This document shows positions 16,713 to 25,458 of a stretch of DNA of 64,000 bases, in pieces. Positions within the stretch are counted from its first letter, which is position 1, and every line of letters begins with the position of its first letter. The translations under genes were made by a program, and so were the position numbers. The notes under the pieces were generated by a model. The model searched no databases. It worked only from the letters and a program-made list of their open reading frames with translations, and was not told the origin of the DNA. Source of the DNA: Bacilli bacterium (lineage in GTDB: Bacteria; Bacillota_I; Bacilli_A; RFN20; CAG-826); the NCBI GenBank assembly GCA_017468925.1, contig JAFUHI010000009.1, positions 338,162-402,161 on the forward strand. The letters are read 5' to 3'.

Positions 16713-18860
16713 TTATTTAACGACTTCAATGCCTTTTGGGACTACGACAACAGGCTTTTCGCCTTTTTTGATAGAGATACTCATTTCGCCATAAGGCGTT
16801 GGTATTGTGTATTCCGCATCTATCCCCAAATATTGTGGCTTAAGAGATATTTTCTTCATGCCGGGTTCTAGTATCTTTAATCCACTTGACGCCATGATGA
16901 ATGAATAATATGGGGTACATGCCCAGGCGTGAGAATAATCGAATTTATACATCGGGGTTGGCGTGTAGAATCCTTCTGGCAACCCTTTGTCTTTGATTCT
17001 TACGTGCTTCAAGAACTCTTTTAATAGTTTCATCGCGTATTTCTTATCCATATCCGCCTTATGGATTGCTTCGAAAAGATAATGAAGGAAATATGGCTGG
17101 ATTTCGCATTCTTTTATCTCCCCATAGAAGATTTCCCTCAATATCTTTCTTGAGGTTTTCTTGTTTGCTAAGCCGAAATCGACCGCCAAAACATTCGCGT
17201 GTTTCCTGAAATATATCTTATCCGTGTTCTTTGGTGCATAATGCCCATGCGCATCTAAGATTTTTCTTATTTCATTAGAAATTGGGATTGTTGGTTCATC
17301 TAATGTATTCAACCCTTCGCAATACAATCCTTTTTCTTTGTCGAATAAAAGATTATTAATCGCATTTTTAAGCTTATTAGCCTCTCTATGCATCTTTCTG
17401 GAGTTTTTATTATCCCCTAATTCTGCATACATGAATTCAACGCATTTCAACGCGTCATATAAATACATGCAGCTGACTGATTGACCTAGGTTTTTAGTCG
17501 GGGAGAAGAGGCTTATCCCATCAACCATAAGCCAGTCGACAAAGATGTAATTGTAGATTTTCTCCACAAGACCATTTTCGCCCAGGCAAGAAAGATACAT
17601 ATCAATCGTTGCTCTAGCCCCTCCAACGCAGTCTTTTAATAAAGATTTATCTCCATCGAACATATAAATGTTCTTAAGCCATTTGATGAAGATCAACGCA
17701 TAATTCTTATTGATATTGTGCCCGGAGAAATCTTCGAGGAAATAAGCGTAGCCCCTTAATGTGTGTTTGCTTAAAGAGAGATCACCGCTGGAGAGGGCGT
17801 TCACTAAAGAGATGATGTTATAGTCGCCCGAGCAGCTCGCTAGAGGTTCCAAGTGCTTAGGGGAATCTAGTATCATAGTCTGCGAGCAGTTTTTGACAAC
17901 GAATTGGCATTTCTTGAATAAGTCAGCGAATCTTACATTGTTCGTTTTGATGCTATAGGAATGATCATACGGATAATGAGAATGCTTTATATGAATTGTG
18001 ACTGAAGCTGGTTTATCGCTTTTGTTATTCAAATAAAGGACAAACCCACCACATGAAACCATCTCGAATAGCCTGAAACGGCAGGACTTATTAACTTTGA
18101 ATTTATGCTCTTTGGAGACGAACCCCGCATCCTCTTTGCTTACGATTTTCCCTAATAGAAGCCCATCGCAATCAACTTCTATCTCGTAATAAGAAGAATA
18201 GATAAGAGGGAGATTGATATGGAATGATTTTCTTGATTGTCCATCTACTCTAAAACAATTATCAAAGCAAATCTCATCTTCCTTTGGGATTTTGATATCC
18301 GCTTTAACGAGTTTAAGAGGAAATTCGAATATTGAGGCATTCTCATATTCACCATCTAAAACCGTGTTGTCATAAGAGAATTCTTTCTGCATGAAATATG
18401 GCTCCAATTTTATTTGCCAGCTTTCATCTGTTTCGATAGGGGAAACACTGCCATCATCAAAAATAACTTCACCCTTAAGGAAGAAACCTCCATGACCTGA
18501 GCTAAAATCCCATAGTTCTAAACACCCAGCCCGTATTTGGGCAGAGATTTGCAGGGATTTTGTATCATCTTTAGGAACGAATCTGCCTTCTTGATAGAAA
18601 TAGCAGGGGACGCTTCTTTCTCTAGTTAAGAAATCACCAGGCCCTCTTGCGGTTGTTCCGCACATTAATTCTCCATTGCAATATAAGAAACCAACCGTAT
18701 CGATTGAAAAAGAGAAAACGAATTCTTTGATTCTCTTATCGAAATCGAACTCCTTCTTGATTGAAACGCAGGTTACTTGAAATTTGTTTTCTGAGAAATG
18801 GGAAAAACTACTGTTTTGATTATTTGGGTATTTCTCTTTATTTAGCCATATCCAACTCAT
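16713..18860 (-). CDS. GH78-like (alpha-L-rhamnosidase type) glycoside hydrolase
   Basis: 715 residues. Two beta-sandwich regions (about 1-300) precede an (alpha/alpha)6 barrel (about 330-640) with YNYIFVDWLM, LYDALKCVEFMYAELG and the late FDYSHAWACTPYYSF, which is the SHAWGA-like motif of GH78 and neighbouring clans, and end in a short beta domain. Acid residues in the barrel are present but I cannot pick the catalytic pair with confidence. There is no signal peptide. It is transcribed alone, convergent with the ncRNA. It probably removes terminal rhamnose or a similar deoxysugar from imported oligosaccharides, in keeping with the GH106-like gene nearby. Confidence 0.72.
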   Translation of the reverse strand: MSWIWLNKEKYPNNQNSSFSHFSENKFQVTCVSIKKEFDFDKRIKEFVFSFSIDTVGFLYCNGELMCGTTARGPGDFLTRERSVPCYFYQEGRFVPKDDTKSLQISAQIRAGCLELWDFSSGHGGFFLKGEVIFDDGSVSPIETDESWQIKLEPYFMQKEFSYDNTVLDGEYENASIFEFPLKLVKADIKIPKEDEICFDNCFRVDGQSRKSFHINLPLIYSSYYEIEVDCDGLLLGKIVSKEDAGFVSKEHKFKVNKSCRFRLFEMVSCGGFVLYLNNKSDKPASVTIHIKHSHYPYDHSYSIKTNNVRFADLFKKCQFVVKNCSQTMILDSPKHLEPLASCSGDYNIISLVNALSSGDLSLSKHTLRGYAYFLEDFSGHNINKNYALIFIKWLKNIYMFDGDKSLLKDCVGGARATIDMYLSCLGENGLVEKIYNYIFVDWLMVDGISLFSPTKNLGQSVSCMYLYDALKCVEFMYAELGDNKNSRKMHREANKLKNAINNLLFDKEKGLYCEGLNTLDEPTIPISNEIRKILDAHGHYAPKNTDKIYFRKHANVLAVDFGLANKKTSRKILREIFYGEIKECEIQPYFLHYLFEAIHKADMDKKYAMKLLKEFLKHVRIKDKGLPEGFYTPTPMYKFDYSHAWACTPYYSFIMASSGLKILEPGMKKISLKPQYLGIDAEYTIPTPYGEMSISIKKGEKPVVVVPKGIEVVK

Positions 18861-18908
18861 ATATAGACCTCTGTATCTTTTTATTATAAATAGACAATAA
18901 TTTGTTTG

Positions 18909-19955
18909 TTAATCTTTGTTGTTGTTTGGCTGCGCCCCATAATCTTTTGCCTGATCGATTTGCTCATCAAGGAATTTTTTTGCCTCTTTTTTGTTTTTAG
19001 TGGAAGAAGACATATAGACCTTTGGCTGATTGATGGTGACTTGATTGAATGGGATATTGATATCATTCTCATCAAAGATGAGTTTGAGCTCTCTCATAAG
19101 GTCACGCTCCACTTGGAAACGATTCTGCTCCTTGCAGTTGGCGATGAATTTCAAATAGACGCCAGAATCGCCTAAATCACTCACCCCGATGTAGAAAGGA
19201 CCATCGGTTATCGCTGGGATATTGGTTTTCATTCTCTCAAGATTGTTTTTGATGACAAGTTCCACTCGTTCAAGAGATTCGCCATAATCAATGCCTGCTT
19301 GAACGACTGCGACGCTTAATTTGCTAGTCATATTAATCAAAGATCTGATATCGGAATTGTTCATGACTTTGATATTCCCGCCCCAATCTTCTATCTGGGT
19401 CGTTCTTACACCTATCTCTTTGACGGTGCCCCTGAAATCATCGACGACGACTATATCTCCAATCTCAAAGACCCCTTCAAAGACGATGAATAAACCTGCG
19501 ATGACATCTCCTATGAGGCTTTGAGCCCCTAAGCCTATGATAAGGGAGACCACTCCAGCGGACACCAAAAGGGTGACCGTATCGACTCTAAATGCCTCAA
19601 GAACCAAGAATATAAGCACTATCGCAGCGATGTATTTTATCATCGACGCCAATAATTTAAGGACTGCCGCGCCTTTTTTAAGGAATTGGCTTATGAAATT
19701 AAGGATGATTCTTAGTGTAATCGAGATGGCGATTATGAAAATGATATAGCTTATTATTTTCACCGCGACGATTGGGTTGCCAATCCCGGAAAAAATATTC
19801 AAAGACAAATAGAATTGAGATGTTTCACCGAATATGAATTGCCCAAATATTAGGAAAATGAAATAGACCAGGGCAATCGTCAAGCCGATGATTTTCATAA
19901 TCATCTCGAAATAGTCTTGCTTTGTCTCTGGTTTTTTGAAGATCTTAAGTTTCAT
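18909..19955 (-). CDS. MscS-family mechanosensitive ion channel
   Basis: 348 residues. Three N-terminal helices (about 15-40, 63-88 and 108-125) lead into the pore helix and the MscS domain, with VTLLVSAGVVSLIIGLGAQSLIGDVIAGLFIVFEG-type Gly/Ala packing and the beta domain motif VDDFRGTVKEIGVRTTQIED followed by KVMNNSDI. MscS channels open under membrane tension to release solutes during osmotic downshift. The tail is basic and disordered. It starts 14 bases after the surface-protein gene at 19970-21592 and shares its transcript. Confidence 0.92.
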   Translation of the reverse strand: MKLKIFKKPETKQDYFEMIMKIIGLTIALVYFIFLIFGQFIFGETSQFYLSLNIFSGIGNPIVAVKIISYIIFIIAISITLRIILNFISQFLKKGAAVLKLLASMIKYIAAIVLIFLVLEAFRVDTVTLLVSAGVVSLIIGLGAQSLIGDVIAGLFIVFEGVFEIGDIVVVDDFRGTVKEIGVRTTQIEDWGGNIKVMNNSDIRSLINMTSKLSVAVVQAGIDYGESLERVELVIKNNLERMKTNIPAITDGPFYIGVSDLGDSGVYLKFIANCKEQNRFQVERDLMRELKLIFDENDINIPFNQVTINQPKVYMSSSTKNKKEAKKFLDEQIDQAKDYGAQPNNNKD

Positions 19956-19969
19956 ATGTTTATCCCTCC

Positions 19970-21592
19970 TTAAATCTCAAAAGAATGTGTATAGACAATA
20001 TTTGTGCTTAGTGAAATCTCTAATGTGTAAGTCCCTGAATCTAGGGTAAGGCTTTCCATCCCCGCCCCATTTACTCCCTTTGTGTCCAAATGGATAGAAT
20101 TGACCGAATCAAGCAAGTAATCGAATTGATAACTATATCCAGTCGCATAGCAATAGACGTTGAATGAATAATTCACCGCTGAATCATAATAGCCATTAAC
20201 GTAAGATAAATTCAAAACACCATCGGCGAAAGAGATATCGAACACCAAAGGCGCTAACGCGCCAAATTGGGCTGAAGAATCGAATATCGCCAACTCTAGC
20301 ATTGTATCGGGATTCACATAAGAAACAGAAACGACAAATTCACCTTCGTAGAAACTGCTTGCATCCAACGTTATGGTATCGGTATAGATGGTAGGCGCTT
20401 CACTATAATGGACCATATTCCCAAACCCATCATAAATGTAGACAAAGTTATCTATGTGGCTGTCTCCATAAAGGAAATCTATATATGATTCAGAGAAGGA
20501 TAGTTCCAAGGTTGAGGAATTTACTTCGAGTTTTGCGGCAAAATCGGTTTGAAAATTATCATTATAAAGCAAATTTCCATTGGAATCGGTTATTTCAATG
20601 TAATGGTCTGTTTCTGGGTCTAGGGAGTCTACTGCAACACTAAAAACATCGTCTTCTGTTTCAGAATTGGTTATTGGGATGACGCTGCCATCGAAATATG
20701 CGGTCATATCTCCAAGATAGTCTTTGGAAGACACCTTGAATTCATAATTAATTGAATTGAATGAGATATTGGAATTTATAAGTGACACGGAATATTGAGG
20801 TGGTGGGGGCAATATCTCGCATTCATAGACGGCTATCCCTATATCCTTATATGTTAATGTTATATATCCGTATTTTGTCGGATCGAATTCCTTTAGATAA
20901 AATTTCCCAAAGCTTTCAAATACGTCTTGAACGTATATGGGATTAGTTCCTTCTTGAAATACCTTGATGGTGGTGAATGGGAACGATGTGAAGTTCTCAA
21001 TATGGCCTATTAAACCTTCAAAGCCATATTCTTCAACGGCGATATATCCATAGTTCACATATTCGCTTAATGTGGAGAATGACTTCTCATATATGTTTTT
21101 CGCATTCTCATCATATATAGATAGGGTGTATGTGGTGTTTTCGTATAAATCGGAAAATTTATAGAATTTGTAATCCTCTATTTCCAAGAATGACTCCCAA
21201 TCACCATTTGAAAGAATCGCTTTTAAATGATTATCCCCGCGGTTTTTGACATCGATTTTGAATGTGAGATAAACGTTGTTCGCGGAAAACAAAGAGACAT
21301 CAACGCTTAAGGCTTTGCTCACCGCAGCCGCCCCGATGATCGTGGTTCCAGTCACCGCCCCAACAAGCAATATGGTGGTCAATGTCGATGTTGATTTGGA
21401 TTTCTTCCTTGTTTTATTTGAATTGAATTCTTCACCAGAATCGTTATATTCCTTGGTTTTTGAGGTATTTACTTCTTTTCCGAGATTGTTTGTTTCTATT
21501 ATCTTTTCATTAGAAAAATCACCACTGTGGTTAAGTTTGTCGTCGACAATGTTGAATTCGGTATCCTTTTTCGGATTGCCGTCTTGTCTCAT
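19970..21592 (-). CDS. Membrane-anchored surface protein with repeated beta domains
   Basis: 540 residues. A polar N-terminal cytoplasmic part (1-70, Asn/Lys/Glu rich) precedes one membrane helix (about 74-96, TLTTILLVGAVTGTTIIGAA). An exported part of fibronectin-like strands follows: at least four stretches carry the pattern in LYENTTYTLSIYDENAKN or DPETDHYIEITDSNGN, a phrase typical of fibronectin type III-like modules in Bacillota surface proteins. No LPxTG-type sorting signal is visible at the C-terminus. It is the first gene of a two-gene unit with mscS and is divergent from rarA. Role unknown; adhesion or cell-surface scaffolding is a guess. Confidence 0.7.
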   Translation of the reverse strand: MRQDGNPKKDTEFNIVDDKLNHSGDFSNEKIIETNNLGKEVNTSKTKEYNDSGEEFNSNKTRKKSKSTSTLTTILLVGAVTGTTIIGAAAVSKALSVDVSLFSANNVYLTFKIDVKNRGDNHLKAILSNGDWESFLEIEDYKFYKFSDLYENTTYTLSIYDENAKNIYEKSFSTLSEYVNYGYIAVEEYGFEGLIGHIENFTSFPFTTIKVFQEGTNPIYVQDVFESFGKFYLKEFDPTKYGYITLTYKDIGIAVYECEILPPPPQYSVSLINSNISFNSINYEFKVSSKDYLGDMTAYFDGSVIPITNSETEDDVFSVAVDSLDPETDHYIEITDSNGNLLYNDNFQTDFAAKLEVNSSTLELSFSESYIDFLYGDSHIDNFVYIYDGFGNMVHYSEAPTIYTDTITLDASSFYEGEFVVSVSYVNPDTMLELAIFDSSAQFGALAPLVFDISFADGVLNLSYVNGYYDSAVNYSFNVYCYATGYSYQFDYLLDSVNSIHLDTKGVNGAGMESLTLDSGTYTLEISLSTNIVYTHSFEI

Positions 21593-21718
21593 TATTACAT
21601 TTTACAATACTTATAATTTTTAAGATATACGTATTGGAAGAGAGAGGTAGTGAATTGATATATAGCATCCACTTCACATTTGAGAAAAAGAAGCAAGGCT
21701 ATTATCATTACATATGAT

Positions 21719-22990
21719 ATGAATGAACCTTTAGCGTTTAGATTAAGACCATCCACCTTGGATGAAGTCATTGGCCAGGATGAACTAGTGGGCAAAGAAG
21801 GATTTCTCCGCAAAAGCGTTGAGAAAGCCACGCCCATATCTTTCATATTGTTTGGGCCTCCGGGTACTGGGAAGACATCGATCGCCGAATCTTATGCGAA
21901 AGACATGAAGATTCATTATGAGAAGATAAACGCTGTAACCGCGGATAAAGATGAGATAAGAAATGCAATAGGTAACGCCAAATTGTTTGGCAAATCGATA
22001 ATCATCGTTGATGAGGTGCATAGGTTAGACAAAGGCAAGCAAGACCTTCTTTTGCCTTATGTGGAGAATGGTACTTTCTTCTTGATTGGTGCGACTACAA
22101 CAAACCCATATATATCGCTAAATAGGGCGATTAGAAGCAGATGTCGCTTGATGGAAGTCAAGCCTCTTTCCATAAACCAAGCAGAAGAGGGAATTAGAAG
22201 GGCTATTGCTTCTAAAAAAGGATTGAACAACAAAATCAACATTGATGACGCCGCCATAAAATACATTGCTTCTTTAAACGGAGGTGATCTGCGGTTCGCC
22301 CTCAATATGCTAGAAGTGGCGTCAATCCAATTTGATGAAAAACATCTTATAAGCAAAGAGGATCTGGAGACAATCGAAAGAGTGCCCAATCTAGCGATGG
22401 ATAAAGATGAAAGCGAACATTACGACTCTGTTTCTGCTTTGCAGAAATCCATAAGAGGAAGCGATGTCGACGCGGCCTTATATTATTTAGCTAGGCTATG
22501 CGTTGCGGGTGATTTGGATTCAATCAAAAGAAGGCTTTTGGTCACCGCTTACGAAGATGTGGGGCTTGCTAACCCCCAGGCTGTCACTAGGGCGCAGAAA
22601 GCGATAGAGGCAGCAGAACAGGTAGGTTTTCCAGAGGCTGTAATCCCTTTGGGTTTTGCGGTTGTGGACCTAGCATTATCCCCCAAATCGAAAGCGGCAT
22701 GCCTATCAATTCAAAGCACGATCGCGTATCTAGAAGATAAACCGGCTTACGTCCAGGATTATTTGAAATTGACGCCTGTAAACGTCAAAGAAGAATGGAA
22801 ATACCCATATGATAGACCGGATATCTGGGAGAAGATCCAATACCTTCCTGAGGCAGTAAAAGATATGAGTTTCTATTCACCTAACGAAAACAGCAGAAGT
22901 GCTTATGAAAAGGCATTAAATGCGAATTACGAAAGAATGAAAAAGCAGGGCAGATCATCCAATTTGCCTTCTTTGAAGAAAAAGAAATAA
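21719..22990 (+). CDS. rarA: Replication-associated recombination protein RarA
   Basis: About 423 residues from the ATG at 21719 (MNEPLAFRLRPSTLDEVIGQ), where homologues begin; a TTG at 21680 would add 13 residues but is less likely. RarA (MgsA) is a clamp-loader-like AAA+ ATPase that acts at stalled forks. Visible parts are Walker A FGPPGTGKTS, Walker B IIVDEVHRLDK, sensor GATTTNPYISLNRAIRSRC and the C-terminal tetramerisation region with EDVGLANPQA and ALSPKSKAA. Length is normal. A cre-like site begins four bases after the stop and belongs to the next unit. Confidence 0.94.
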   Translation: MNEPLAFRLRPSTLDEVIGQDELVGKEGFLRKSVEKATPISFILFGPPGTGKTSIAESYAKDMKIHYEKINAVTADKDEIRNAIGNAKLFGKSIIIVDEVHRLDKGKQDLLLPYVENGTFFLIGATTTNPYISLNRAIRSRCRLMEVKPLSINQAEEGIRRAIASKKGLNNKINIDDAAIKYIASLNGGDLRFALNMLEVASIQFDEKHLISKEDLETIERVPNLAMDKDESEHYDSVSALQKSIRGSDVDAALYYLARLCVAGDLDSIKRRLLVTAYEDVGLANPQAVTRAQKAIEAAEQVGFPEAVIPLGFAVVDLALSPKSKAACLSIQSTIAYLEDKPAYVQDYLKLTPVNVKEEWKYPYDRPDIWEKIQYLPEAVKDMSFYSPNENSRSAYEKALNANYERMKKQGRSSNLPSLKKKK

Positions 22991-22993
22991 AAC

Positions 22994-23007
22994 TGGAAAC
23001 GCTTTCA
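22994..23007. promoter_or_regulatory. cre site (CcpA or LacI-family operator)
   Basis: TGGAAACGCTTTCA; its reverse complement TGAAAGCGTTTCCA fits the cre consensus TGWAARCGYTWNCW at every position. It lies between rarA and a 44-residue ORF, upstream of a TTGACC/TAAAAG promoter candidate (23036-23065), a place more usual for activation than for a roadblock. Confidence 0.65.
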
Positions 23008-23091
23008 ATTAAATAAGACTTGTTCTTTTTCTTTTTTGACCTAAACTACATTTCCCTCTTAAAAGAGGAGAAATAGAAAGGCAGGCAAAAA

Positions 23092-23226
23092 ATGAAAGAA
23101 AAACAAGAATCAGCCTATGAACGTGAACAAGCTTCCCTTCTAGAAAAAGAAGAGAGGACTGAGGACTATGGCGATGGCCTATTAATCAGCTTCCTTGATT
23201 ACTTCACTTCAAACGACAATAACTAA
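23092..23226 (+). CDS. Small acidic protein, 44 residues
   Basis: The ORF starts at an ATG with AAGGCAGG just upstream and encodes a highly charged peptide rich in Glu and Lys in its first half (KEKQESAYEREQASLLEKEE), then GDGLLISFLDYFTS and an Asn/Asp tail. It has its own terminator and a candidate promoter, with a cre site 85 bases before the ATG, so expression may follow carbon supply. I do not recognise it. The strong ribosome site and dedicated terminator argue that it is real. Confidence 0.6.
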   Translation: MKEKQESAYEREQASLLEKEERTEDYGDGLLISFLDYFTSNDNN

Positions 23227-23246
23227 TTGTCCAGGCAAAAGCATCA

Positions 23247-23272
23247 AATCCACTAGAAATAGTGGGTTTTTT
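23247..23272 (+). terminator. Terminator of the 44-residue gene
   Basis: CCACTA/TAGTGG (23250-23255 with 23260-23265), GAAA loop, then G and T6. Confidence 0.85.
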
Positions 23273-23283
23273 CATATCCACGC

Positions 23284-23312
23284 TTGAATTAGTCGTTTGT
23301 TGATATCATAAT
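23284..23312 (+). promoter_or_regulatory. Promoter of tRNA-Leu
   Basis: TTGAAT (23284-23289), a 17-base spacer and CATAAT (23307-23312), 24 bases before the tRNA. Confidence 0.55.
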
Positions 23313-23336
23313 AACACGGCTAGAAAACTAGCAAGT

Positions 23337-23421
23337 GCACCTGTGGTGGAACTGGCAGACACGTTAGACTTAGGATCTAATGCTTCATGGCGTGCAGGTT
23401 CGATTCCTGTCAGGTGCACCA
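23337..23421 (+). tRNA. tRNA-Leu(TAG)
   Basis: 85 bases with a long variable arm (TGCTTCATGGCGT), acceptor stem GCACCTG/CAGGTGC and encoded CCA. The loop CTTAGGA gives anticodon TAG. Confidence 0.94.
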
Positions 23422-23454
23422 ATAATGCATACTTGAAAGTATGCATTATTTTTA
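23421..23454 (+). terminator. Terminator directly after tRNA-Leu
   Basis: A 13-base-pair stem AATAATGCATACT/AGTATGCATTATT starts on the last base of the tRNA CCA and runs into five T. Confidence 0.85.
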
Positions 23455-23466
23455 TCATATAGGTTG

Positions 23467-23583
23467 CTAATTAATATGATATATAAAGATCCACATGTGT
23501 CTGCGTGTTCTTCTTGTATTATTTTTATATCTACCAATTTGAGCATAAAAAGATTCTAGTTGTTCTTCGCTATCAGTGGACAT
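23467..23583 (-). other. Decayed accessory DNA with a 38-residue reading frame
   Basis: On the minus strand an ATG at 23583 opens 38 residues (MSTDSEEQLESFYAQIGRYK and a basic Arg-rich middle). The frame stays open for about 18 more sensible-looking codons upstream of that ATG (YLPHYHNRNDNRM) before a TAG, suggesting the tail of a longer lost gene. No ribosome site is seen. The rest of 23590-23750 holds only a perfect 16-base palindrome at 23674-23689. Confidence 0.3.
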
Positions 23584-23673
23584 TCTATTATCGTTGCGAT
23601 TGTGGTAATGAGGTAAATAACTGAAAAACTTTTTATCTATTCATTTTTGGTTTTCGCAAAAAACCTAACACAA

Positions 23674-23689
23674 ATATGTATATACATAT
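23674..23689. repeat. Perfect AT-rich palindrome
   Basis: ATATGTATATACATAT reads the same on both strands. It sits about 70-85 bases before the tiny ORF pair and could be an operator; an AT-only palindrome in AT-rich DNA is weak evidence. Confidence 0.35.
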
Positions 23690-23758
23690 CTTTTTGTAAA
23701 TCTTTATAGGATAATAGTTGTATGAATGAAAAAGTATTAATAAGCGTTGCGTGTCTAA

Positions 23759-23914
23759 ATGAGATGGGTTGAGCCTGAGTTGCAAAAAGTGATTACCTTT
23801 GCTTTTTTACTCCTGATTTTGATTTTTCTAATCCTAGGTACCATCAGTGCGCAATTGATACAAGAAAAATGGGAGCGGTCCTTAAATCTGGCTCAAACTT
23901 CCGTACCAGTATGA
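23759..23914 (+). CDS. 51-residue single-pass membrane peptide
   Basis: The ORF MRWVEPELQK leads into one strongly hydrophobic helix (VITFAFLLLILIFLILGTI, about 11-29), then a polar tail. There is no good ribosome site. Its TGA overlaps the ATG of the next tiny ORF as ATGA, a usual mark of coupling. It could be a fragment of a decayed gene or a true small-protein pair; below normal gene-calling size. Confidence 0.4.
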   Translation: MRWVEPELQKVITFAFLLLILIFLILGTISAQLIQEKWERSLNLAQTSVPV

Positions 23915-24030
23915 TTGAATTTAAGAATATACTGTGTGAGCAATTTAATACGAAAATTGAAGAGAAAGATTTTTCCTATTTGTTGGATACATTTTTAGAG
24001 TTTATCAAATTAAATCTTACCAATTTTTAA
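23911..24030 (+). CDS. 39-residue peptide overlapping the previous ORF
   Basis: Starts within the ATGA junction and encodes an amphipathic acidic-hydrophobic peptide (MIEFKNILCEQFNTKIEEKD, then SYLLDTFLEFIKLNL). It has no recognised relative. It may instead be the C-terminal piece of the same gene after a frameshift. Confidence 0.35.
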   Translation: MIEFKNILCEQFNTKIEEKDFSYLLDTFLEFIKLNLTNF

Positions 24031-24189
24031 TTTGTTTTAATCGGTTTTTTAATTATCATTTATCAATAAATTAATAACAATTATCTCATATTTAAAATAT
24101 AGGATTGAACTAATGTGGGTGTGATTTAATTACATTTTTATTGAACATTTGTTTTGGTGTTATAATGTTTCATCGAGAATGGGGATAAT

Positions 24190-24618
24190 ATGGAAAAAGA
24201 AAAAGCTTTAGAACTATGGGATGTTATTTACGGGAAAGGAACTGTCTGGGCAACTGATTGTTTTGGCACTTGGATGTGTCGTGATGATTACGGAGACACT
24301 GAAAAGAAAAGGGTGCGACCTGGTAACACTGATGAATTTGAATATGGTTGGGAGATTGATCATATTAGACCAAAAAGTAATTTTGGCGAAAATGCTGATC
24401 CAGATTTGTTAAACAACTATGAGATCGTGCATTGGAGGAACAATAGGGGCAAAGGGGATAATTATCCACAGTTTGCGCTAGGTGATAAAACATTCAAAGT
24501 CATTAAATGCGATATTTGTGAAAGTAATGATTTAAAAGGATATGGGATTGTTGATTCAGACAACAAAAGAATAGATTGGAAAGGGCGAGCGGGCAAATGC
24601 TTTGCCAACAATAAATAA
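24190..24618 (+). CDS. HNH endonuclease-like protein
   Basis: 142 residues. The motif WEIDHIRPKSNFG (residues 54-66) followed by LLNNYEIVHWRNNRGKG (73-89) is a clear HNH beta-beta-alpha-metal fold with Asp57-His58, Asn76 and His81. A CxxC at KCDICES in the tail may bind zinc. GGGGA stands nine bases before the ATG. Solitary HNH proteins like this occur in defence islands and mobile elements as DNA nickases or restriction-like nucleases. Its neighbours are a frameshifted AbiH and element debris, consistent with a defence hot spot. The target is unknown. Confidence 0.75.
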   Translation: MEKEKALELWDVIYGKGTVWATDCFGTWMCRDDYGDTEKKRVRPGNTDEFEYGWEIDHIRPKSNFGENADPDLLNNYEIVHWRNNRGKGDNYPQFALGDKTFKVIKCDICESNDLKGYGIVDSDNKRIDWKGRAGKCFANNK

Positions 24619-24644
24619 TTATAATTATTTAAAAACGCAACTTC

Positions 24645-24931
24645 ATGAGAATTTTTATAATAGGTAATGGTTTTGATTTAAGTCATGGTCTAGAAACAAG
24701 GTATAAGGATTTTAAAAAATATATTGAGCAAACTTATCTTTTAACTTTTAATCAATCTTTCTTGCCATATCCTGTACAAAAATATACGAAAACAATGTTT
24801 CTCTAAATAGAAAAAGGATTGTTGAAGAGTCAAACGCCATCAAAAAACTGTTTGTTGATTTGGTGTCTTGCAATGCCGGTCTTTCTTTTTTAGTCAACAA
24901 TCCAGATTACATCAGTTTCATAAACGACTAG
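24645..24931 (+). pseudogene. AbiH-like phage-resistance gene, frameshifted and truncated
   Basis: The ATG at 24645 opens MRIFIIGNGFDLSHGLETRY, the signature N-terminus of AbiH family abortive-infection proteins (IIGNGFDLSHGL). The frame stops after 53 residues at 24804-24806. Coding-like sequence continues in another frame (YENNVSLNRKRIVEESNAIK and on) to a TAG at 24929-24931. AbiH proteins are normally several hundred residues, so the rest is missing. It follows the HNH gene by 26 bases. Confidence 0.72.
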
Positions 24932-25058
24932 AAGTATTAAAAAGTTGTTAATTAAAAAGGGCTGTTGAAAAACCTAAAAGGGCTCAGTTAATAAAGTGTG
25001 TAAAATTGTGTAATCTTAAAACTAGGTTACCAAAACTGTTAAATTAACTGTGTATAAG
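24932..25058. other. AT-rich debris upstream of a terminator
   Basis: No gene or ribosome site is seen. GTGTGTAAAATTGTGTAA-type sequence at about 24998-25014 resembles the ends of some insertion sequences, but no partner repeat was found. Confidence 0.3.
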
Positions 25059-25087
25059 AGGATACGATGAAAATCGTGTCCTTTTTA
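25059..25087 (+). terminator. Strong orphan terminator
   Basis: AGGATACGAT/ATCGTGTCCT (25059-25068 with 25073-25082) with a GAAA loop and following T tract. No intact gene precedes it, so it is probably the end of a deleted one. Confidence 0.75.
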
Positions 25088-25216
25088 TTATCGAAACGTA
25101 GTGAGATAAAAACCGGGTGCTATGCACGTGAGAATAAAAGGGTTTCTCCTACGAAAAAGACCTCGCGTTATAATTGAACAGGCTGACAACCGTTCAATTA
25201 AACAGGAGGTACATCC

Positions 25217-25276
25217 ATGTCAAGTTGTTCGAAAGCATGTAATGTGATGTTTTCAACAAACCCTTACGAGAATTAA
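25217..25276 (+). pseudogene. 19-residue gene stub behind a strong ribosome site
   Basis: AGGAGG stands eight bases before an ATG encoding MSSCSKACNVMFSTNPYEN and a stop. A near-consensus ribosome site in front of so short a frame points to the start of a disrupted gene, such as a transposase, or a leader peptide. Codons after the stop (LIDKYKFDIVV in a shifted frame) also look coding. The remainder to 25458 shows nothing recognisable. Confidence 0.35.
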
Positions 25277-25458
25277 TTGATAAATATAAATTTGATATCG
25301 TTGTTAATTAAGTTGCTCAATTCCTTTGCTTGTTATTGATTGGCGCTCATGCATCCGCCAAACTAAAAAGAAAGTGTTTCGTTTGGATTGAATAGAGATA
25401 AAATATTCTTGTAGCACAAGAAAATAACTTTTTTGAGCAAAACAACTGATATCGATAG

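Noticed and set aside
23674-23689. Terminator call on the AT-only palindrome
   Set aside because: The stem has no GC support beyond two pairs and no intact gene precedes it, so an operator or chance is as likely.
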